This document shows positions 8,551 through 17,473 of a stretch of DNA of 64,000 nt, piece after piece. The DNA lies in the NCBI GenBank assembly GCA_944387865.1, contig CALXGN010000001.1, positions 233,848 through 297,847 on the forward strand, read 5' to 3'. Position 1 is the stretch's first letter; each line of letters begins with the position of its first letter. The position numbers and the translations under genes were made by a program. Under the pieces are notes generated by a model, which was given only the letters and a program-made list of their open reading frames with translations, made no database searches and was not told where the DNA came from. The stretch is from Scatomorpha stercorigallinarum. Its GTDB lineage: Bacteria; Bacillota; Clostridia; Oscillospirales; Oscillospiraceae.

Positions 8551-8991
8551 TTATTTGGCCCCCCTTTTCTCTTTCAATATCTGCGTAGCCAGCGCGAGGC
8601 CGTCGATGATGGCCTCCGGCTTGGGCGTGCAACCCGCGATGGACACGTCGATGGGGACATATTTGTCCAGCGGCCCCACCACGGAGTAGCTGCCGCGGAA
8701 AACGTTGCAGCTGCGCGGGCAGCTGCCCAGCGTGACGATCACCTTGGGGTCCGGCACCTGCGCGATGGTGCGCAGGACGCGGTCCTTGCTCTGGGCGGTG
8801 ACCGGGCCGGTGACGACCACGATATCCGCATGGCGCGGGGAGCCGGCCAGCTTGAAGCCGAGCCGCTCCACGTCGTAGCGCGGGGTCAGCAGGGCCACGA
8901 GCTCGATGTCGCAGCCGTTGCAGCTCCCGGCGTTGATGTGGAAGAGCCAGGGCGACTTGGCGGCGGAACTGTCGATGAGCTTTTTGAACAT
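8551..8991 (-). CDS. Hydrogenase small subunit (NuoB/MbhJ/EchC-like)
   Basis: 146 residues. It binds the proximal [4Fe-4S] cluster next to the [NiFe] site: CNGCDIE (Cys24, Cys27), GSCPRSCN (Cys91) and AGCTPKP (Cys121) match the NuoB-fold ligands. AAGGAGG lies before the ATG and the downstream polyferredoxin starts directly after the stop. With the NuoD-like gene at 14890-15972 it forms the catalytic dimer. Confidence 0.92.
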   Translation of the reverse strand: MFKKLIDSSAAKSPWLFHINAGSCNGCDIELVALLTPRYDVERLGFKLAGSPRHADIVVVTGPVTAQSKDRVLRTIAQVPDPKVIVTLGSCPRSCNVFRGSYSVVGPLDKYVPIDVSIAGCTPKPEAIIDGLALATQILKEKRGAK

Positions 8992-9002
8992 CTTGCGCCT
9001 CC

Positions 9003-9953
9003 TTAACCCACGAACCAGACGAGGACCAGGCTGACAAGGGCCAGTCCGCTGACCACGGTCCAGAAGAACTTGAACAGCTGCTCCACCTTCAGCCGGGCGG
9101 TGACGGCGTGCAGCAGCGTCATGCAGACGAGCGTCACCGCCGTGCAGATAGCGAGGGCGACGACCACGTCCAGCCAGAGCATGCCGGTGCTGATGCCGCC
9201 CAGGAACAGGGCGGTGAAGAGCGCGGTCATGATGAACATCTTGATGGCGTGGGAGAGTTTGAACACCGCCAGCGGCGCGCCGGTGTATTCCACCAGCGGG
9301 CCCTCGCAGATCTCCGTCTCCGCCTCGCCGACGTCGAAGGGATGCGCGCCGACCTCGCAGGGGATGACCAGCAGCATGGCTGCGGCGGCCGGTATCAGGC
9401 GCCAGTCGAAGAGGAAGCTGCCGAAGAGCTGCTGGTACAGCGTCACCTGCTCGAGCGAGAAGGTGACCGCGCCGCCGCCCGCGGCCTTGCCGACGGCGAG
9501 CAGCACCAGTATCAGCGGGAGCTCATAGGCGATGATGGCCACCATCGAGCGGGAAATGCCCACGCCCGCGAAAGGCGAGGCGGAGGCGCTGCCGCCGAAG
9601 ATCATGGCCAGCGAGGGGATGGTGATGAGATAGAGGATGACCACCATGTCCGCCATGCCGCTGAAAGCCTGCATCCCGCCGATGGGGATGAACAGCGCGG
9701 TGACGACCAGGCTCACGAGCCCCACATAGGGCGCGATGAGGAAGGTGTGGCGGGCGGCGCTGCTGGGGACGATGGTCTCCTTTCCGAGCAGCTTGAAGAA
9801 ATCATACGTCGGCTGCAACACGGGCGGGCCCACGCGCTTCTGCATACGCGCCACGACCTTGCGGTCGATGCCCGCCAGCCAGAGGCCGAACACGGTGGAA
9901 AACAGCAGCCCGGGGAAAATAAGGATATAGACGAGATACATGACGAATTCCAT
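9003..9953 (-). CDS. Membrane subunit NuoH/MbhM/EchB-like
   Basis: 316 residues, about eight hydrophobic segments. The RKVVARMQKRVGPP stretch near residue 31 and GEAETEICEGPLVEY match the conserved cytoplasmic loops of NuoH-type subunits that dock the hydrophilic arm and shape the ion entry path. It anchors the hydrogenase module to the antiporter module. GGGGAGGGG precedes the start. Confidence 0.92.
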   Translation of the reverse strand: MEFVMYLVYILIFPGLLFSTVFGLWLAGIDRKVVARMQKRVGPPVLQPTYDFFKLLGKETIVPSSAARHTFLIAPYVGLVSLVVTALFIPIGGMQAFSGMADMVVILYLITIPSLAMIFGGSASASPFAGVGISRSMVAIIAYELPLILVLLAVGKAAGGGAVTFSLEQVTLYQQLFGSFLFDWRLIPAAAAMLLVIPCEVGAHPFDVGEAETEICEGPLVEYTGAPLAVFKLSHAIKMFIMTALFTALFLGGISTGMLWLDVVVALAICTAVTLVCMTLLHAVTARLKVEQLFKFFWTVVSGLALVSLVLVWFVG

Positions 9954-9968
9954 TGCTGCCCCTCCCCC

Positions 9969-11885
9969 TTACATGAATATGAAGCAGTAGGCGGTGATCA
10001 CGGCCAGCGCGCAGACGCCCCAGATGACATAGTCGTTGGTAACGCCGCTGTGCGCCCGCGCCATGAAGCCCAGGTAGCCGCGCAGGTTGTGCTTGAAGCC
10101 CCAGAAGAGGTCCGCGCCGGCCACGTGGGAGTACTCCGCCTGCTCGCCGCCGAAGAAGGTGGCGTGTTTGGGGTCCGCCGAGAGCGTCACCGCGCCGCGG
10201 CCGCTCCTGCCCATGAGGGAGACGAGCGTCACGCCGCAGAGGACGACCACGAACAGTATCAGCCAGGCCACGGGGTCCCAGATGCCGATGAAGCTCACCA
10301 CGGGCTCGGCCAGGTAGGAGCTGTCGGCCATGACGGCCTGCGCATAGCCCGCGCCCATGGCGGAGTCGATGTACGCCGGGACGTTGATCACGGCGGCCGT
10401 CGCCGGGCCGATGAAATACTTTATCATCAGGTCCGGGAAGAGGCCGGAGAAGAGGCAGAGCGCGGCCATGATCCACATCGGGATGCGCATGGAGAGCGGC
10501 GTCTCCTTCACGTTCTCATACTCCGGCGGGAGCTGCCCGAAGAACACGGACTGCCCCACTTTGACGAAGGAGGCGAGCGTCAGCACGCTGGTGACCACGC
10601 AGACGACGGTCACCAGGGCATAGCCGATGCTGCCGGTCTCCGCCGCCTTCTCGAACGTCGCCTGGTAGATCATCCACTTGGAGGCGAAGCCGTTGAAGGG
10701 CGGGATGCCGCTGATGGAGAAGGCGCCCACCAGGAAGAGGGCCGCCGTCTGCGGCATTTTCCGCGCCAGCCCGCCCAGCTTCTCCAGATAGGTCGTGCCC
10801 GTGCCGTAGAGCACGCTGCCGGCCACCAGGAAGAGCAGGCCCTTGAAGAGCGTGTGGTTGATGGCGTGGTAGAGGCCGCCGGCGATGCCGATGCCGGTGC
10901 AGAGGCCCAGCGCCGTCAGGATATAGCCGATCTGCGAGATGCTGTGGAAGGCCAGCAGGCGCTTGAAATCGTGCTGGTTGAGCGCCATGGTGACGCAGAC
11001 GAACATGGAGAGGCAGCCGATGAACACGACCATCGTCTGCATGCTCGTGAGGCCCATGGTGCGGAACAGGAAATAGCTCACGCGGATGATGCCGTAAACG
11101 CCGGTCTTGGTGAACACGCCGGAGATGAGCACCGAGACGGAGCTCGGCGCGGCGCCGTGCGCGTCCGCCGCGATGGGCTGGAAGGGGAACATGAAGCTCT
11201 TGCAGCCAAAGCCGGTGAACAGCAGCGCGAAGGCGAAAATGGTGGTCGCGTTGAGCTTGCCCGGCAGTATGGCGCTGATCTGCGCCAGGTTGAGCGTGTG
11301 GCACTGGGCGTACACCAGCGAGATGCCGAGCAGGATGCAGGTGGAGCCGATGGAGCCGACCACCAGGTACTTGAAGGCCGCTTCGCGGGCGTTCGGGTTC
11401 CAGGTGCGGAAGGCCGTAAGGCCCACGGCCGCGAAGGTCATGACCTCCAGCATGACGTAGATGTTGAAGAGGTCGCCGGAGAGCAGTATGCCCATCACGC
11501 CGCCGGAGAGCATCAGGAACAGCGTGAAGAAGGGGCCGTTGGCGTCGTCCTGCGTGATGTACTTGAAGGAATAGAAGCCGGCCAGGGCCACGGCGATGGC
11601 CGCCAGCAGCCCGAAGAAGAGCGACAGCGCGTCCACCTCGATGGCGATGCCGATGGCGTAGCCCGCCTGCGGCTCCCAGTCGCCCATCCAGTAGGTGACG
11701 ATCTCCCCGTCCACCATCACGGGCAGCACCAGGCAGGCCAGCAGCGCAAGGCTGATGAGCACGGTGAGCCCGGCGACGATGTTGCGCGCCGTGCGGCGCT
11801 TCCCGATAAGGGTGACGATGAAGGCGCCGACGAAATAGCACATCACCGCCAGCACGGGGAAGTGGCTGTAGACATCGTGATTCAT
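9969..11885 (-). CDS. Long MrpD/NuoM-like ion-translocating subunit, apparent MbhH-MbhI fusion
   Basis: 638 residues, well above the ~500 of MrpD/MbhH. The first ~500 are a NuoL/M/N-type antiporter (EVMTFAAVGL glutamate, lysine-bearing GFGCKSFMFPFQ, HAINHTLFKGLLF). The last ~120 have an extra amphipathic stretch and a final helix with AHSGVTNDYVIW, which resembles what I recall of MbhI, the small subunit that carries the lateral helix in Mbh. No separate mbhI gene is present, so the two appear fused. Starts within the mnhC-like stop (ATGA overlap). Confidence 0.88.
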   Translation of the reverse strand: MNHDVYSHFPVLAVMCYFVGAFIVTLIGKRRTARNIVAGLTVLISLALLACLVLPVMVDGEIVTYWMGDWEPQAGYAIGIAIEVDALSLFFGLLAAIAVALAGFYSFKYITQDDANGPFFTLFLMLSGGVMGILLSGDLFNIYVMLEVMTFAAVGLTAFRTWNPNAREAAFKYLVVGSIGSTCILLGISLVYAQCHTLNLAQISAILPGKLNATTIFAFALLFTGFGCKSFMFPFQPIAADAHGAAPSSVSVLISGVFTKTGVYGIIRVSYFLFRTMGLTSMQTMVVFIGCLSMFVCVTMALNQHDFKRLLAFHSISQIGYILTALGLCTGIGIAGGLYHAINHTLFKGLLFLVAGSVLYGTGTTYLEKLGGLARKMPQTAALFLVGAFSISGIPPFNGFASKWMIYQATFEKAAETGSIGYALVTVVCVVTSVLTLASFVKVGQSVFFGQLPPEYENVKETPLSMRIPMWIMAALCLFSGLFPDLMIKYFIGPATAAVINVPAYIDSAMGAGYAQAVMADSSYLAEPVVSFIGIWDPVAWLILFVVVLCGVTLVSLMGRSGRGAVTLSADPKHATFFGGEQAEYSHVAGADLFWGFKHNLRGYLGFMARAHSGVTNDYVIWGVCALAVITAYCFIFM

Positions 11886-12232
11886 CCGTGCAGCCTCCTT
11901 ATGTCGCGCGCGTCGAGCGTGCCGTATTCTTTATAGAGGCGGATGCAGAGCGCCATGGCCATGGCCGTAACGCACGCGCCGATGACGATGCTCGTCAGCG
12001 TCAGCGCCTGCGGGATGGGATCGACGAAGTACATGCCGCTCGTCAGCTCGCCGAAGGTGTAGATAGGCGCAGTGCCGCCTTCATTGAAGCCGACGGAGAC
12101 GATCATCAGGTTGAGGCCGTAGTCCGTCAGGCCCATGCCGATGACGATCTGGATGATATTGTGCTTGACCATCATGGCGTAGAAGCCTATAACGATCAGC
12201 GCTACCGCCCCGATGTAGTTGGCGAGCATCAT
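11882..12232 (-). CDS. MnhC/MrpC/NuoK-like antiporter subunit (MbhG)
   Basis: 116 residues with three hydrophobic segments, the NuoK/MrpC layout (start IGAVALIVIGFYAM; conserved MGLTDYGLNL and PIPQALTLTSIVIG). One of the ion-path subunits of the Mrp-like module. TGATG overlap with the gene before and ATGA overlap with the gene after. Confidence 0.9.
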   Translation of the reverse strand: MMLANYIGAVALIVIGFYAMMVKHNIIQIVIGMGLTDYGLNLMIVSVGFNEGGTAPIYTFGELTSGMYFVDPIPQALTLTSIVIGACVTAMAMALCIRLYKEYGTLDARDIRRLHG

Positions 12233-12735
12233 TTGGCCTCTCCCCCTTCCTCGTGTTCGGTAGTGGGTATGGTGTTGTCGTCCTCGTGGCCCTCGTCCGT
12301 GCTCAGCAGGGCGATGATGAGCAGCAGCAGGAAGCCGACGCCCGTGAGCACCTTGAAGCCGACGGAATAGTTCATGAGGGCGATGGTGCCGCTGCTCCAG
12401 AGGTCGCCGATATCGCCGCTGTTATAGAGCACGTTGCGGCAGAAATTGTAGCCGCAGAAGATGCCGAGCATGGCGAAGAACACATAGGCCAGAGCGCCCA
12501 CGGCCTCCAGCTTGTGCATGCGCTCCATGTTCACGGCCGTGGCAACGCCGCGGAAGCCGTAGCCCAGATAGAGCAGCAGCACGCCGCTCGCGGCCAGGAC
12601 GCCGCCCTGGAAGCCGCCGCCGGGGCTGATGTTGCCGTGCAGTATGACGTAAAAGCCCAGCACCAGGGCCAGCGGCAGGTAGCTGTCCGCCAGGCTGCGG
12701 ACGATGAGGTCGTCGCGTTTCCATTTCTTGTTCAT
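12229..12735 (-). CDS. MnhB/MrpB-like subunit (MbhF)
   Basis: 168 residues, four hydrophobic segments, with the MrpB signature HGNISPGGGFQGGV. The C-terminal tail is acidic. I chose the ATG at 12735: it overlaps the upstream stop (ATGA) and has GGGAGGG at the right distance, unlike the in-frame codon at 12750. Confidence 0.88.
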   Translation of the reverse strand: MNKKWKRDDLIVRSLADSYLPLALVLGFYVILHGNISPGGGFQGGVLAASGVLLLYLGYGFRGVATAVNMERMHKLEAVGALAYVFFAMLGIFCGYNFCRNVLYNSGDIGDLWSSGTIALMNYSVGFKVLTGVGFLLLLIIALLSTDEGHEDDNTIPTTEHEEGGEAK

Positions 12736-13088
12736 TTGCCGCCCTCCCATCTGTCGCGGTGCTTGCGCAGTATGACGGTGGCGCCCGTGATGGCGATCAG
12801 CAGCACGAAGCTCTCGCCCAGCGTATCGTATCCGCGGAAGTCGAAGACGATGGCGGTGACGTTGTTCACGGCCTGCGTCTTGGCCAGGTTCTCCTTGACG
12901 ATGATGCTGGCCGCGCCGTCCGGCGCCGGGTCGGCCACGTCGTAGTCATACGGGTCCTGCTGCAGTTCGTAGACGTCCGTGCCGCGGCCGTCGTAGGTGA
13001 CGGGGATATCCTCGTACATGTATACCGCCCCGGCCACGCCGAAGCAGAGCACGATGATAAGAGAAATGGCGATGATGGCGTTCTTCAT
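12732..13088 (-). CDS. MbhE-like hydrogenase/antiporter subunit
   Basis: 118 residues: an N-terminal membrane segment, a ~50-residue polar stretch, then a segment with NVTAIVFDFRGYDTLGES, which matches MbhE and the C-terminal MrpA region. Coupled by ATGA to both neighbours. Confidence 0.85.
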   Translation of the reverse strand: MKNAIIAISLIIVLCFGVAGAVYMYEDIPVTYDGRGTDVYELQQDPYDYDVADPAPDGAASIIVKENLAKTQAVNNVTAIVFDFRGYDTLGESFVLLIAITGATVILRKHRDRWEGGK

Positions 13089-13336
13089 TTCTCGTCACCC
13101 CCTCCGGTCTTTTTCAGGCCCACGACGAACACGATCGTGGTGAGCACGACGCCCACGGCCGCCTCCGCGATGGCGACGTCCGGCGCCTGGAGCACGATGA
13201 ACTCCAGCGAGACGAACGCGCCGCAGGCGGCGAGCGAGATGATGCAGGAAATGGTCTTTTTCAGCGTCACCGTGAGTATCGCGCAGATGACGATGCCCAG
13301 GATGATGAGCATGTTGAGGATGTACATCGGGGTCAT
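13085..13336 (-). CDS. MbhD-like subunit
   Basis: 83 residues, three hydrophobic segments, with LQAPDVAIAEAAVG, the diagnostic motif of MbhD and of the matching part of MrpA. I chose the ATG at 13336, where it overlaps the upstream stop as TGATG; a GTG at 13339 is also possible. Confidence 0.87.
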   Translation of the reverse strand: MTPMYILNMLIILGIVICAILTVTLKKTISCIISLAACGAFVSLEFIVLQAPDVAIAEAAVGVVLTTIVFVVGLKKTGGGDEK

Positions 13337-13755
13337 CACAGTTCCTCGACCTCCTTTTCCGCCGCGGCGGAGTCCGCCGCCTGCTCAGAGCCGTCCCCGG
13401 TCTCCACGCAGGCCTCCTCGTCGGCCAGCTCGTCCACCACGAGCTCGCGTTCGGGCCGGATGCCGATGCGGTAGGCCGCGCGGGCCATGGCGTGGCCGCC
13501 GACGGGGTTGGCGAGGATGGTCAGCACGCCGATCATGATGACCTTGGCCGCGCTGGCCCAGCTCTGCCACACGAAGATACAGTAGAGAAGCGCGCCGACG
13601 AGCGTGAGCAGCACGCCCAGCGTGGTGATGTTTGTGGACGACTGCATACGGGAAAACGTGTCCGGCATGCGGACGACGCCCACAGCGCCCGCCAGGGCGA
13701 AGAAGCAGCCGCCGACGATGAAAATGTCGATTATCACTCTGAGCACGGTGTTCAT
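13336..13755 (-). CDS. MnhG/MrpG-like subunit (MbhC)
   Basis: 139 residues. Three membrane segments with VVRMPDTFSRMQSSTN and ILANPVGGHAMARAAYR, typical of MrpG. The C-terminal ~40 residues are an acidic Glu/Asp/Ala-rich tail not needed for the fold. Start overlaps the mnhF-like stop (ATGA). Confidence 0.9.
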   Translation of the reverse strand: MNTVLRVIIDIFIVGGCFFALAGAVGVVRMPDTFSRMQSSTNITTLGVLLTLVGALLYCIFVWQSWASAAKVIMIGVLTILANPVGGHAMARAAYRIGIRPERELVVDELADEEACVETGDGSEQAADSAAAEKEVEEL

Positions 13756-14006
13756 AGCGTACCCTCCAGGTATTTACCTATCAGCACCTGGCTCAGGAAG
13801 CCAAGTATGGCGGTGACGATGGCTATGTCCAGATATATGCCGCGCCCGGAGTAGAGGGCCACCAGCACCAGCGCCACGTCCGTCAGCACATCGACACAGT
13901 CTCCGGCGACGACGCGGTCGGGCACCGTGGGGCCCTTGATGAGCCGCCATATCACTATGAAGCAGCACAGCACATAGAATATGGCGAAATAGACGAGCTC
14001 GATCAT
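13752..14006 (-). CDS. MnhF/MrpF-like subunit (MbhB)
   Basis: 84 residues, three membrane segments, with RLIKGPTVPDRVVAGDCVDVL typical of MrpF. The ATG at 14006 overlaps the upstream stop and has GAGGAGG 8 nt before it; in-frame ATG codons slightly upstream are too close to that site. Confidence 0.9.
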   Translation of the reverse strand: MIELVYFAIFYVLCCFIVIWRLIKGPTVPDRVVAGDCVDVLTDVALVLVALYSGRGIYLDIAIVTAILGFLSQVLIGKYLEGTL

Positions 14007-14530
14007 TGCCATACCCTCCTCAGCCATTTTTCCATGCGGCCCTTGATGGCCTCGCCGGCCTTCTCATGGTCGGTCTCCTGCACGTCTATCCAGTGGATGT
14101 AGTACCAGCAGCGGCCCTCGCGCTCGTCGATGTCCATGGTGATGGTGCCGGGCGTGAGGGTGATGGAGTTGGCAAGCATGGTCTTGCCGTACTCGGTCGG
14201 CACTTCCACGGGCACGCGGACGATGCCGGGGTTGATGTTCAGCCTGGGGCTGAGCGCGCGCTTGGCCATGTCCCAGTTCGCCTTCAGCAGCTCCCAGGGG
14301 AAGATGGCCACGCAGTACCAGATAAGGATGAAGAACCGCTTCCCGAAAAAGCCGAAAGGCCGCTCATGGACGAAGAAGCGGGCGGAAAACCACGCCACAA
14401 GGGCGGAGACGACCGCGCCGGCCGCCAGCTCCTGCCAGGCGAAGGAGCCGGTGAAGAGTATCCAGAATATGCAGCAGAGCACGAAGGTCGCCAGGAATGC
14501 CGGGAACGTCGTCTTTCTCCTGTTCTCCAA
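14003..14530 (-). CDS. MnhE/MrpE-like subunit (MbhA)
   Basis: 175 residues: two membrane segments, then a cytoplasmic domain with MLANSITLTPGTITMDID, the MrpE hallmark. The start codon is TTG with AGGAGGTG nearby. It is the first of the seven small Mrp/Mbh genes, in the archaeal Mbh order A to H. Confidence 0.9.
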   Translation of the reverse strand: MENRRKTTFPAFLATFVLCCIFWILFTGSFAWQELAAGAVVSALVAWFSARFFVHERPFGFFGKRFFILIWYCVAIFPWELLKANWDMAKRALSPRLNINPGIVRVPVEVPTEYGKTMLANSITLTPGTITMDIDEREGRCWYYIHWIDVQETDHEKAGEAIKGRMEKWLRRVWQ

Positions 14531-14553
14531 ATTTACACCTCCTGAAGATTCTG

Positions 14554-14889
14554 TTATTCCACTTCCATAGCTTCAACATAGAACTCTCTACCCGCAGTGA
14601 GGCGGAACGCCGCGCCACCGCAGCGGGGGCACGCGCTCCCCTCCGGCGGCCCCTCGTAGCCGCAGTCCGGGCAGCGTATGCGCGCCGGCAGCGGCTCGAT
14701 ATCCAGCCGCGCGCCCTCCGCCGCCGTACCGGCGGCGGCGATGGGGAAGAATTCGCGCAGGCAGCCAGGCACGATGCCGCTCAGCTGGCCCACACGCAGG
14801 CGGATGGAGAGCACCTTTACGCTTCCGCAGCGCGCAGCCTCCCTCTCGACGATGGAGACGACGCCCTGCATGATCGACAGTTCGTGCAT
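14554..14889 (-). CDS. hypA: Nickel-insertion accessory protein HypA
   Basis: 111 residues. The N-terminal MHE supplies the Ni ligand His2; Cys73, 76, 87 and 90 form the structural zinc site. HypA delivers nickel to the large subunit with HypB. It starts directly after the large-subunit stop and lies between the catalytic and the Mrp genes. No hypB gene is found in the window. Confidence 0.93.
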   Translation of the reverse strand: MHELSIMQGVVSIVEREAARCGSVKVLSIRLRVGQLSGIVPGCLREFFPIAAAGTAAEGARLDIEPLPARIRCPDCGYEGPPEGSACPRCGGAAFRLTAGREFYVEAMEVE

Positions 14890-15972
14890 CTACCTGTCCA
14901 GGCAGGAGAAGCAGGGGTCGATGCTGGCGATGATGAGCCCCGCGTCCGCCACGGTGTTGCCGCGCAGCATCACCGGCACGGTGGGGGTGTTCTTGAAGCT
15001 TGGCACATGGATGCTCACGCGGTGGTTGTTGAAGCCTCCGTTGCCCACGACCTTATAGACGAGCTGCCCGCGCGGCGCCTCGTGCCGGGCGGTGAACGCG
15101 CCTTCCCTGATCTTGGGCAGCTTGTTGCCGAGGTTTATCGGCCCGTCCGGCAGGCCGGCCAGGGCCTGGCGGATGATGCTGATGCTCTCCGCGCACTCCA
15201 GCAGGCGGACGACCACGCGCGCATAGACGTCGCAGCTGTCAACGACGGGGACCTTGAAGTCAAAGTCGGCGTAGGCCGAATACGGCGCGTCGCGCCGCAC
15301 GTCCACGTCCAGGCCCGAGGCCCGGGCGTGCGGGCCCACGGCGCCCATGCGGACGGCTTCCTCCGTCGTCATCACGCCCACGCCCTTGGTGCGCAGCGCC
15401 ACGGTCCTGTCGTTCACGCAGAGGTCGATGACCCTGTTCAGCGCCTCTTCCACCACGTCCAGCCGCTTTTCGATGCTCGCTTTGAGCTCCGGCGATATGT
15501 CGCGCCGCGCGCCGCCGATGGTACACATGGCGTAGTTCACGCGGTTGCCGCTGAGCTCCTCGAGCATGTCCATGATGACCTCGCGCTTGTCCCAGACGTG
15601 CATGAACATGCTGTCATGGCCGATGATGTGCAGCGCGATGCCCGCCCACAGGAAGTGGGAGTGCAGCCGCTCAAGCTCGCCCGTGATGACGCGGATGTAT
15701 TCCCCGCGCCGGGGCACTTCGAGCTGGTTGATAGCCTCCACCGCCATGGCATAGGTCCAGGCGTGGGAGTGCGAACAGATGCCGCAGACGCGCTCCACGA
15801 GCACCAGCGTCTGTATGGCGTTGCGCTCCGTGGCGAGCTTCTCGATGCCGCGGTGGTTATAGCCGACGAACACCTCCGCATCCTTGATCACTTCGCCCTC
15901 CGTGTAGAGCTTTGCGTGTATCGGCTCCTCAAGGGCTGGATGGTAGGGGCCGATCGGGACGATGTAGCTCAT
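14890..15972 (-). CDS. Group 4 [NiFe] hydrogenase large subunit (NuoD/MbhL/EchE-like)
   Basis: 360 residues. Both nickel-binding CxxC pairs are intact: ERVCGIC (Cys63, Cys66) and DPCFSC (Cys354, Cys357). This separates it from complex I NuoD and from Mbx/Mbs-type relatives that lose them, so it should be a true H2-forming or H2-using enzyme. The chain ends three residues after the last Cys, so no C-terminal peptide remains for a maturation protease, and no such protease gene is present. It docks to the NuoB-like subunit. Confidence 0.93.
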   Translation of the reverse strand: MSYIVPIGPYHPALEEPIHAKLYTEGEVIKDAEVFVGYNHRGIEKLATERNAIQTLVLVERVCGICSHSHAWTYAMAVEAINQLEVPRRGEYIRVITGELERLHSHFLWAGIALHIIGHDSMFMHVWDKREVIMDMLEELSGNRVNYAMCTIGGARRDISPELKASIEKRLDVVEEALNRVIDLCVNDRTVALRTKGVGVMTTEEAVRMGAVGPHARASGLDVDVRRDAPYSAYADFDFKVPVVDSCDVYARVVVRLLECAESISIIRQALAGLPDGPINLGNKLPKIREGAFTARHEAPRGQLVYKVVGNGGFNNHRVSIHVPSFKNTPTVPVMLRGNTVADAGLIIASIDPCFSCLDR

Positions 15973-15982
15973 GCCGGTATTT

Positions 15983-16381
15983 TCACTCCTTTTCCATGTT
16001 CTCGCGCGCGGCGCGCAGCTCCGAGAGCGGCTTCACGAGGATCTGCCCCCGGCCCTCGGTCTCGAGCATGTCCTCGGGCAGGAACAGCCTCTGCGAGGTG
16101 TCCAGGCCCTCGAACTGCAAGCCGAGCAGCTCGTTGAGCTCGCGCTCCGGCCAGCTGGCCGACGTGTCGTAGATGTCCGAGACGGAGGGCAGCACCGTCT
16201 CGCCCACGACGTAGTAGGCAACGAGCTCCGGGTCCTGCGCGTATTCATATGATACGCGCACCTGTCCATCCGTCTGGATGTACGCATGGATCATGGCCAG
16301 GAACACGCCGTCGTGCTTCATCTTCAGGGCGGTGGGAACGATGTCGTCCTTCGTGATCTGGACTTCCCTGTATCCCTGCAT
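15983..16381 (-). CDS. NuoC/MbhK/EchD-like 30-kDa subunit
   Basis: 132 residues with the NuoC-family core (SWPERELNELLGLQFEGL ~ EREVxDxxGIxF) that supports the large subunit. First gene of the structural set; 82 nt separate it from hypE, so transcription from the hyp promoter probably continues. A TTGACA lies upstream without a good -10, so an internal promoter is not clear. Confidence 0.88.
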   Translation of the reverse strand: MQGYREVQITKDDIVPTALKMKHDGVFLAMIHAYIQTDGQVRVSYEYAQDPELVAYYVVGETVLPSVSDIYDTSASWPERELNELLGLQFEGLDTSQRLFLPEDMLETEGRGQILVKPLSELRAARENMEKE

Positions 16382-16463
16382 TTTTCCACCTCACTCCTTT
16401 GAATGTCATGGTGTTTGCTTTGCATATGTCAAGGGTCTTTGCGCTTTCATCCAGGCTGCGCGC

Positions 16464-17471
16464 TCAACAGATGCGCGGCAGCTGCGCGCCGGCGAGCTTT
16501 TGCAGCACGCGCGCGCCGCCGGAGCGCGTCCTGAGCAGCACGCGGCCGGCAGCCGCGGCGCTCACATGGCCGATGACGGCCGCGCTGCGCCCCAGCTCAT
16601 GCCCGCGCAGCGCGCCGAGTGCCGCCTCCGCCGTCTCCGCCGAGACGACGCACAGCAGCTTCCCCTCGTTGGCGCAGTAGAGAGGGTCCAGCCCCAGCAG
16701 CGAGCAGGCGGCCTCCACCGCCGGGGAAACAGGTATCGCCGCCTCCTCCAGCTCCAGCCCGAGGCCGGAGCTCTCCGCGAATTCGCAGAGCGTAGTGGCC
16801 ACCCCGCCCCGGGTGGGGTCGCGCAGGCAGCGCACTTCCGCGCCGGAGGCGAACAGCGCCCCTGTGAGGGCGCCGAGCGCGGCGCAGTCGCTTTTCACCG
16901 CGCCGGTGGCGTCGTCTATGAGCCCACCGCGCGCAAGCATCACGGCCGCGCCGTGGTCCCCCGCCGTGCCCGAGAGCAGCACCGCGTCGCCGTCCCTGAT
17001 GGCGCGCGGCGTCAGCCCCGCGCGGCGCAGGAAGCCGATGCCGGCCGTGTTGATATAGAGCCCGTCGCCCCGGCCGCGCTCCACCACCTTGGTGTCACCG
17101 GTGACGACCTGTACGCGCGCCGCCTCCGCCGCGCGCTGCACGGAGTCCAGCACGCGCGAGAGCGCGGAGCGCTCCAGCCCCTCTTCGATTATCAGCGCGA
17201 GGCTGAGGTACCGGGCCTCGCCCCCGCACATGGCGATGTCGTTCACCGTACCGCAGACGGCCAGCTTGCCGATGTCCCCGCCCGGGAAAAAGAGCGGCGA
17301 GACGACAAAGCTGTCGGTGGAAAAGACCAGTTCGCCCTCACCGCGGAGCACGGCCCCGTCCCCCAGCTCGCCGAGGGCGGGGTTGCCGAGCCGCGGCAGG
17401 ACCTCGTTCTCTATCAGGCGCGAGGTCTTTTTCCCCCCGCTGCCGTAGTCAAGCGTGATGATCTCGTCCAT
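16464..17471 (-). CDS. hypE: Hydrogenase maturation protein HypE
   Basis: 335 residues of the PurM/HypE fold: LDYGSGG near the N-terminus, TVNDIAMCGGEA, GDTKVV, LRDPTRGG. It ends in PRIC; the last Cys is the residue carbamoylated by HypF and dehydrated to a thiocyanate that yields the cyanide ligands of iron. The start at 17471 is 2 nt past the hypD stop, with GAGGGGGTG overlapping hypD. Confidence 0.96.
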   Translation of the reverse strand: MDEIITLDYGSGGKKTSRLIENEVLPRLGNPALGELGDGAVLRGEGELVFSTDSFVVSPLFFPGGDIGKLAVCGTVNDIAMCGGEARYLSLALIIEEGLERSALSRVLDSVQRAAEAARVQVVTGDTKVVERGRGDGLYINTAGIGFLRRAGLTPRAIRDGDAVLLSGTAGDHGAAVMLARGGLIDDATGAVKSDCAALGALTGALFASGAEVRCLRDPTRGGVATTLCEFAESSGLGLELEEAAIPVSPAVEAACSLLGLDPLYCANEGKLLCVVSAETAEAALGALRGHELGRSAAVIGHVSAAAAGRVLLRTRSGGARVLQKLAGAQLPRIC

Positions 17472-17473
17472 CC

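Noticed and set aside
9108..11936. 942-codon plus-strand frame, and similar ones at 1830-4010 and 18094-20988
   Set aside because: High-GC shadow frames opposite clear hydrogenase, recQ and hypF genes, with low-complexity His/Arg/Ala composition.
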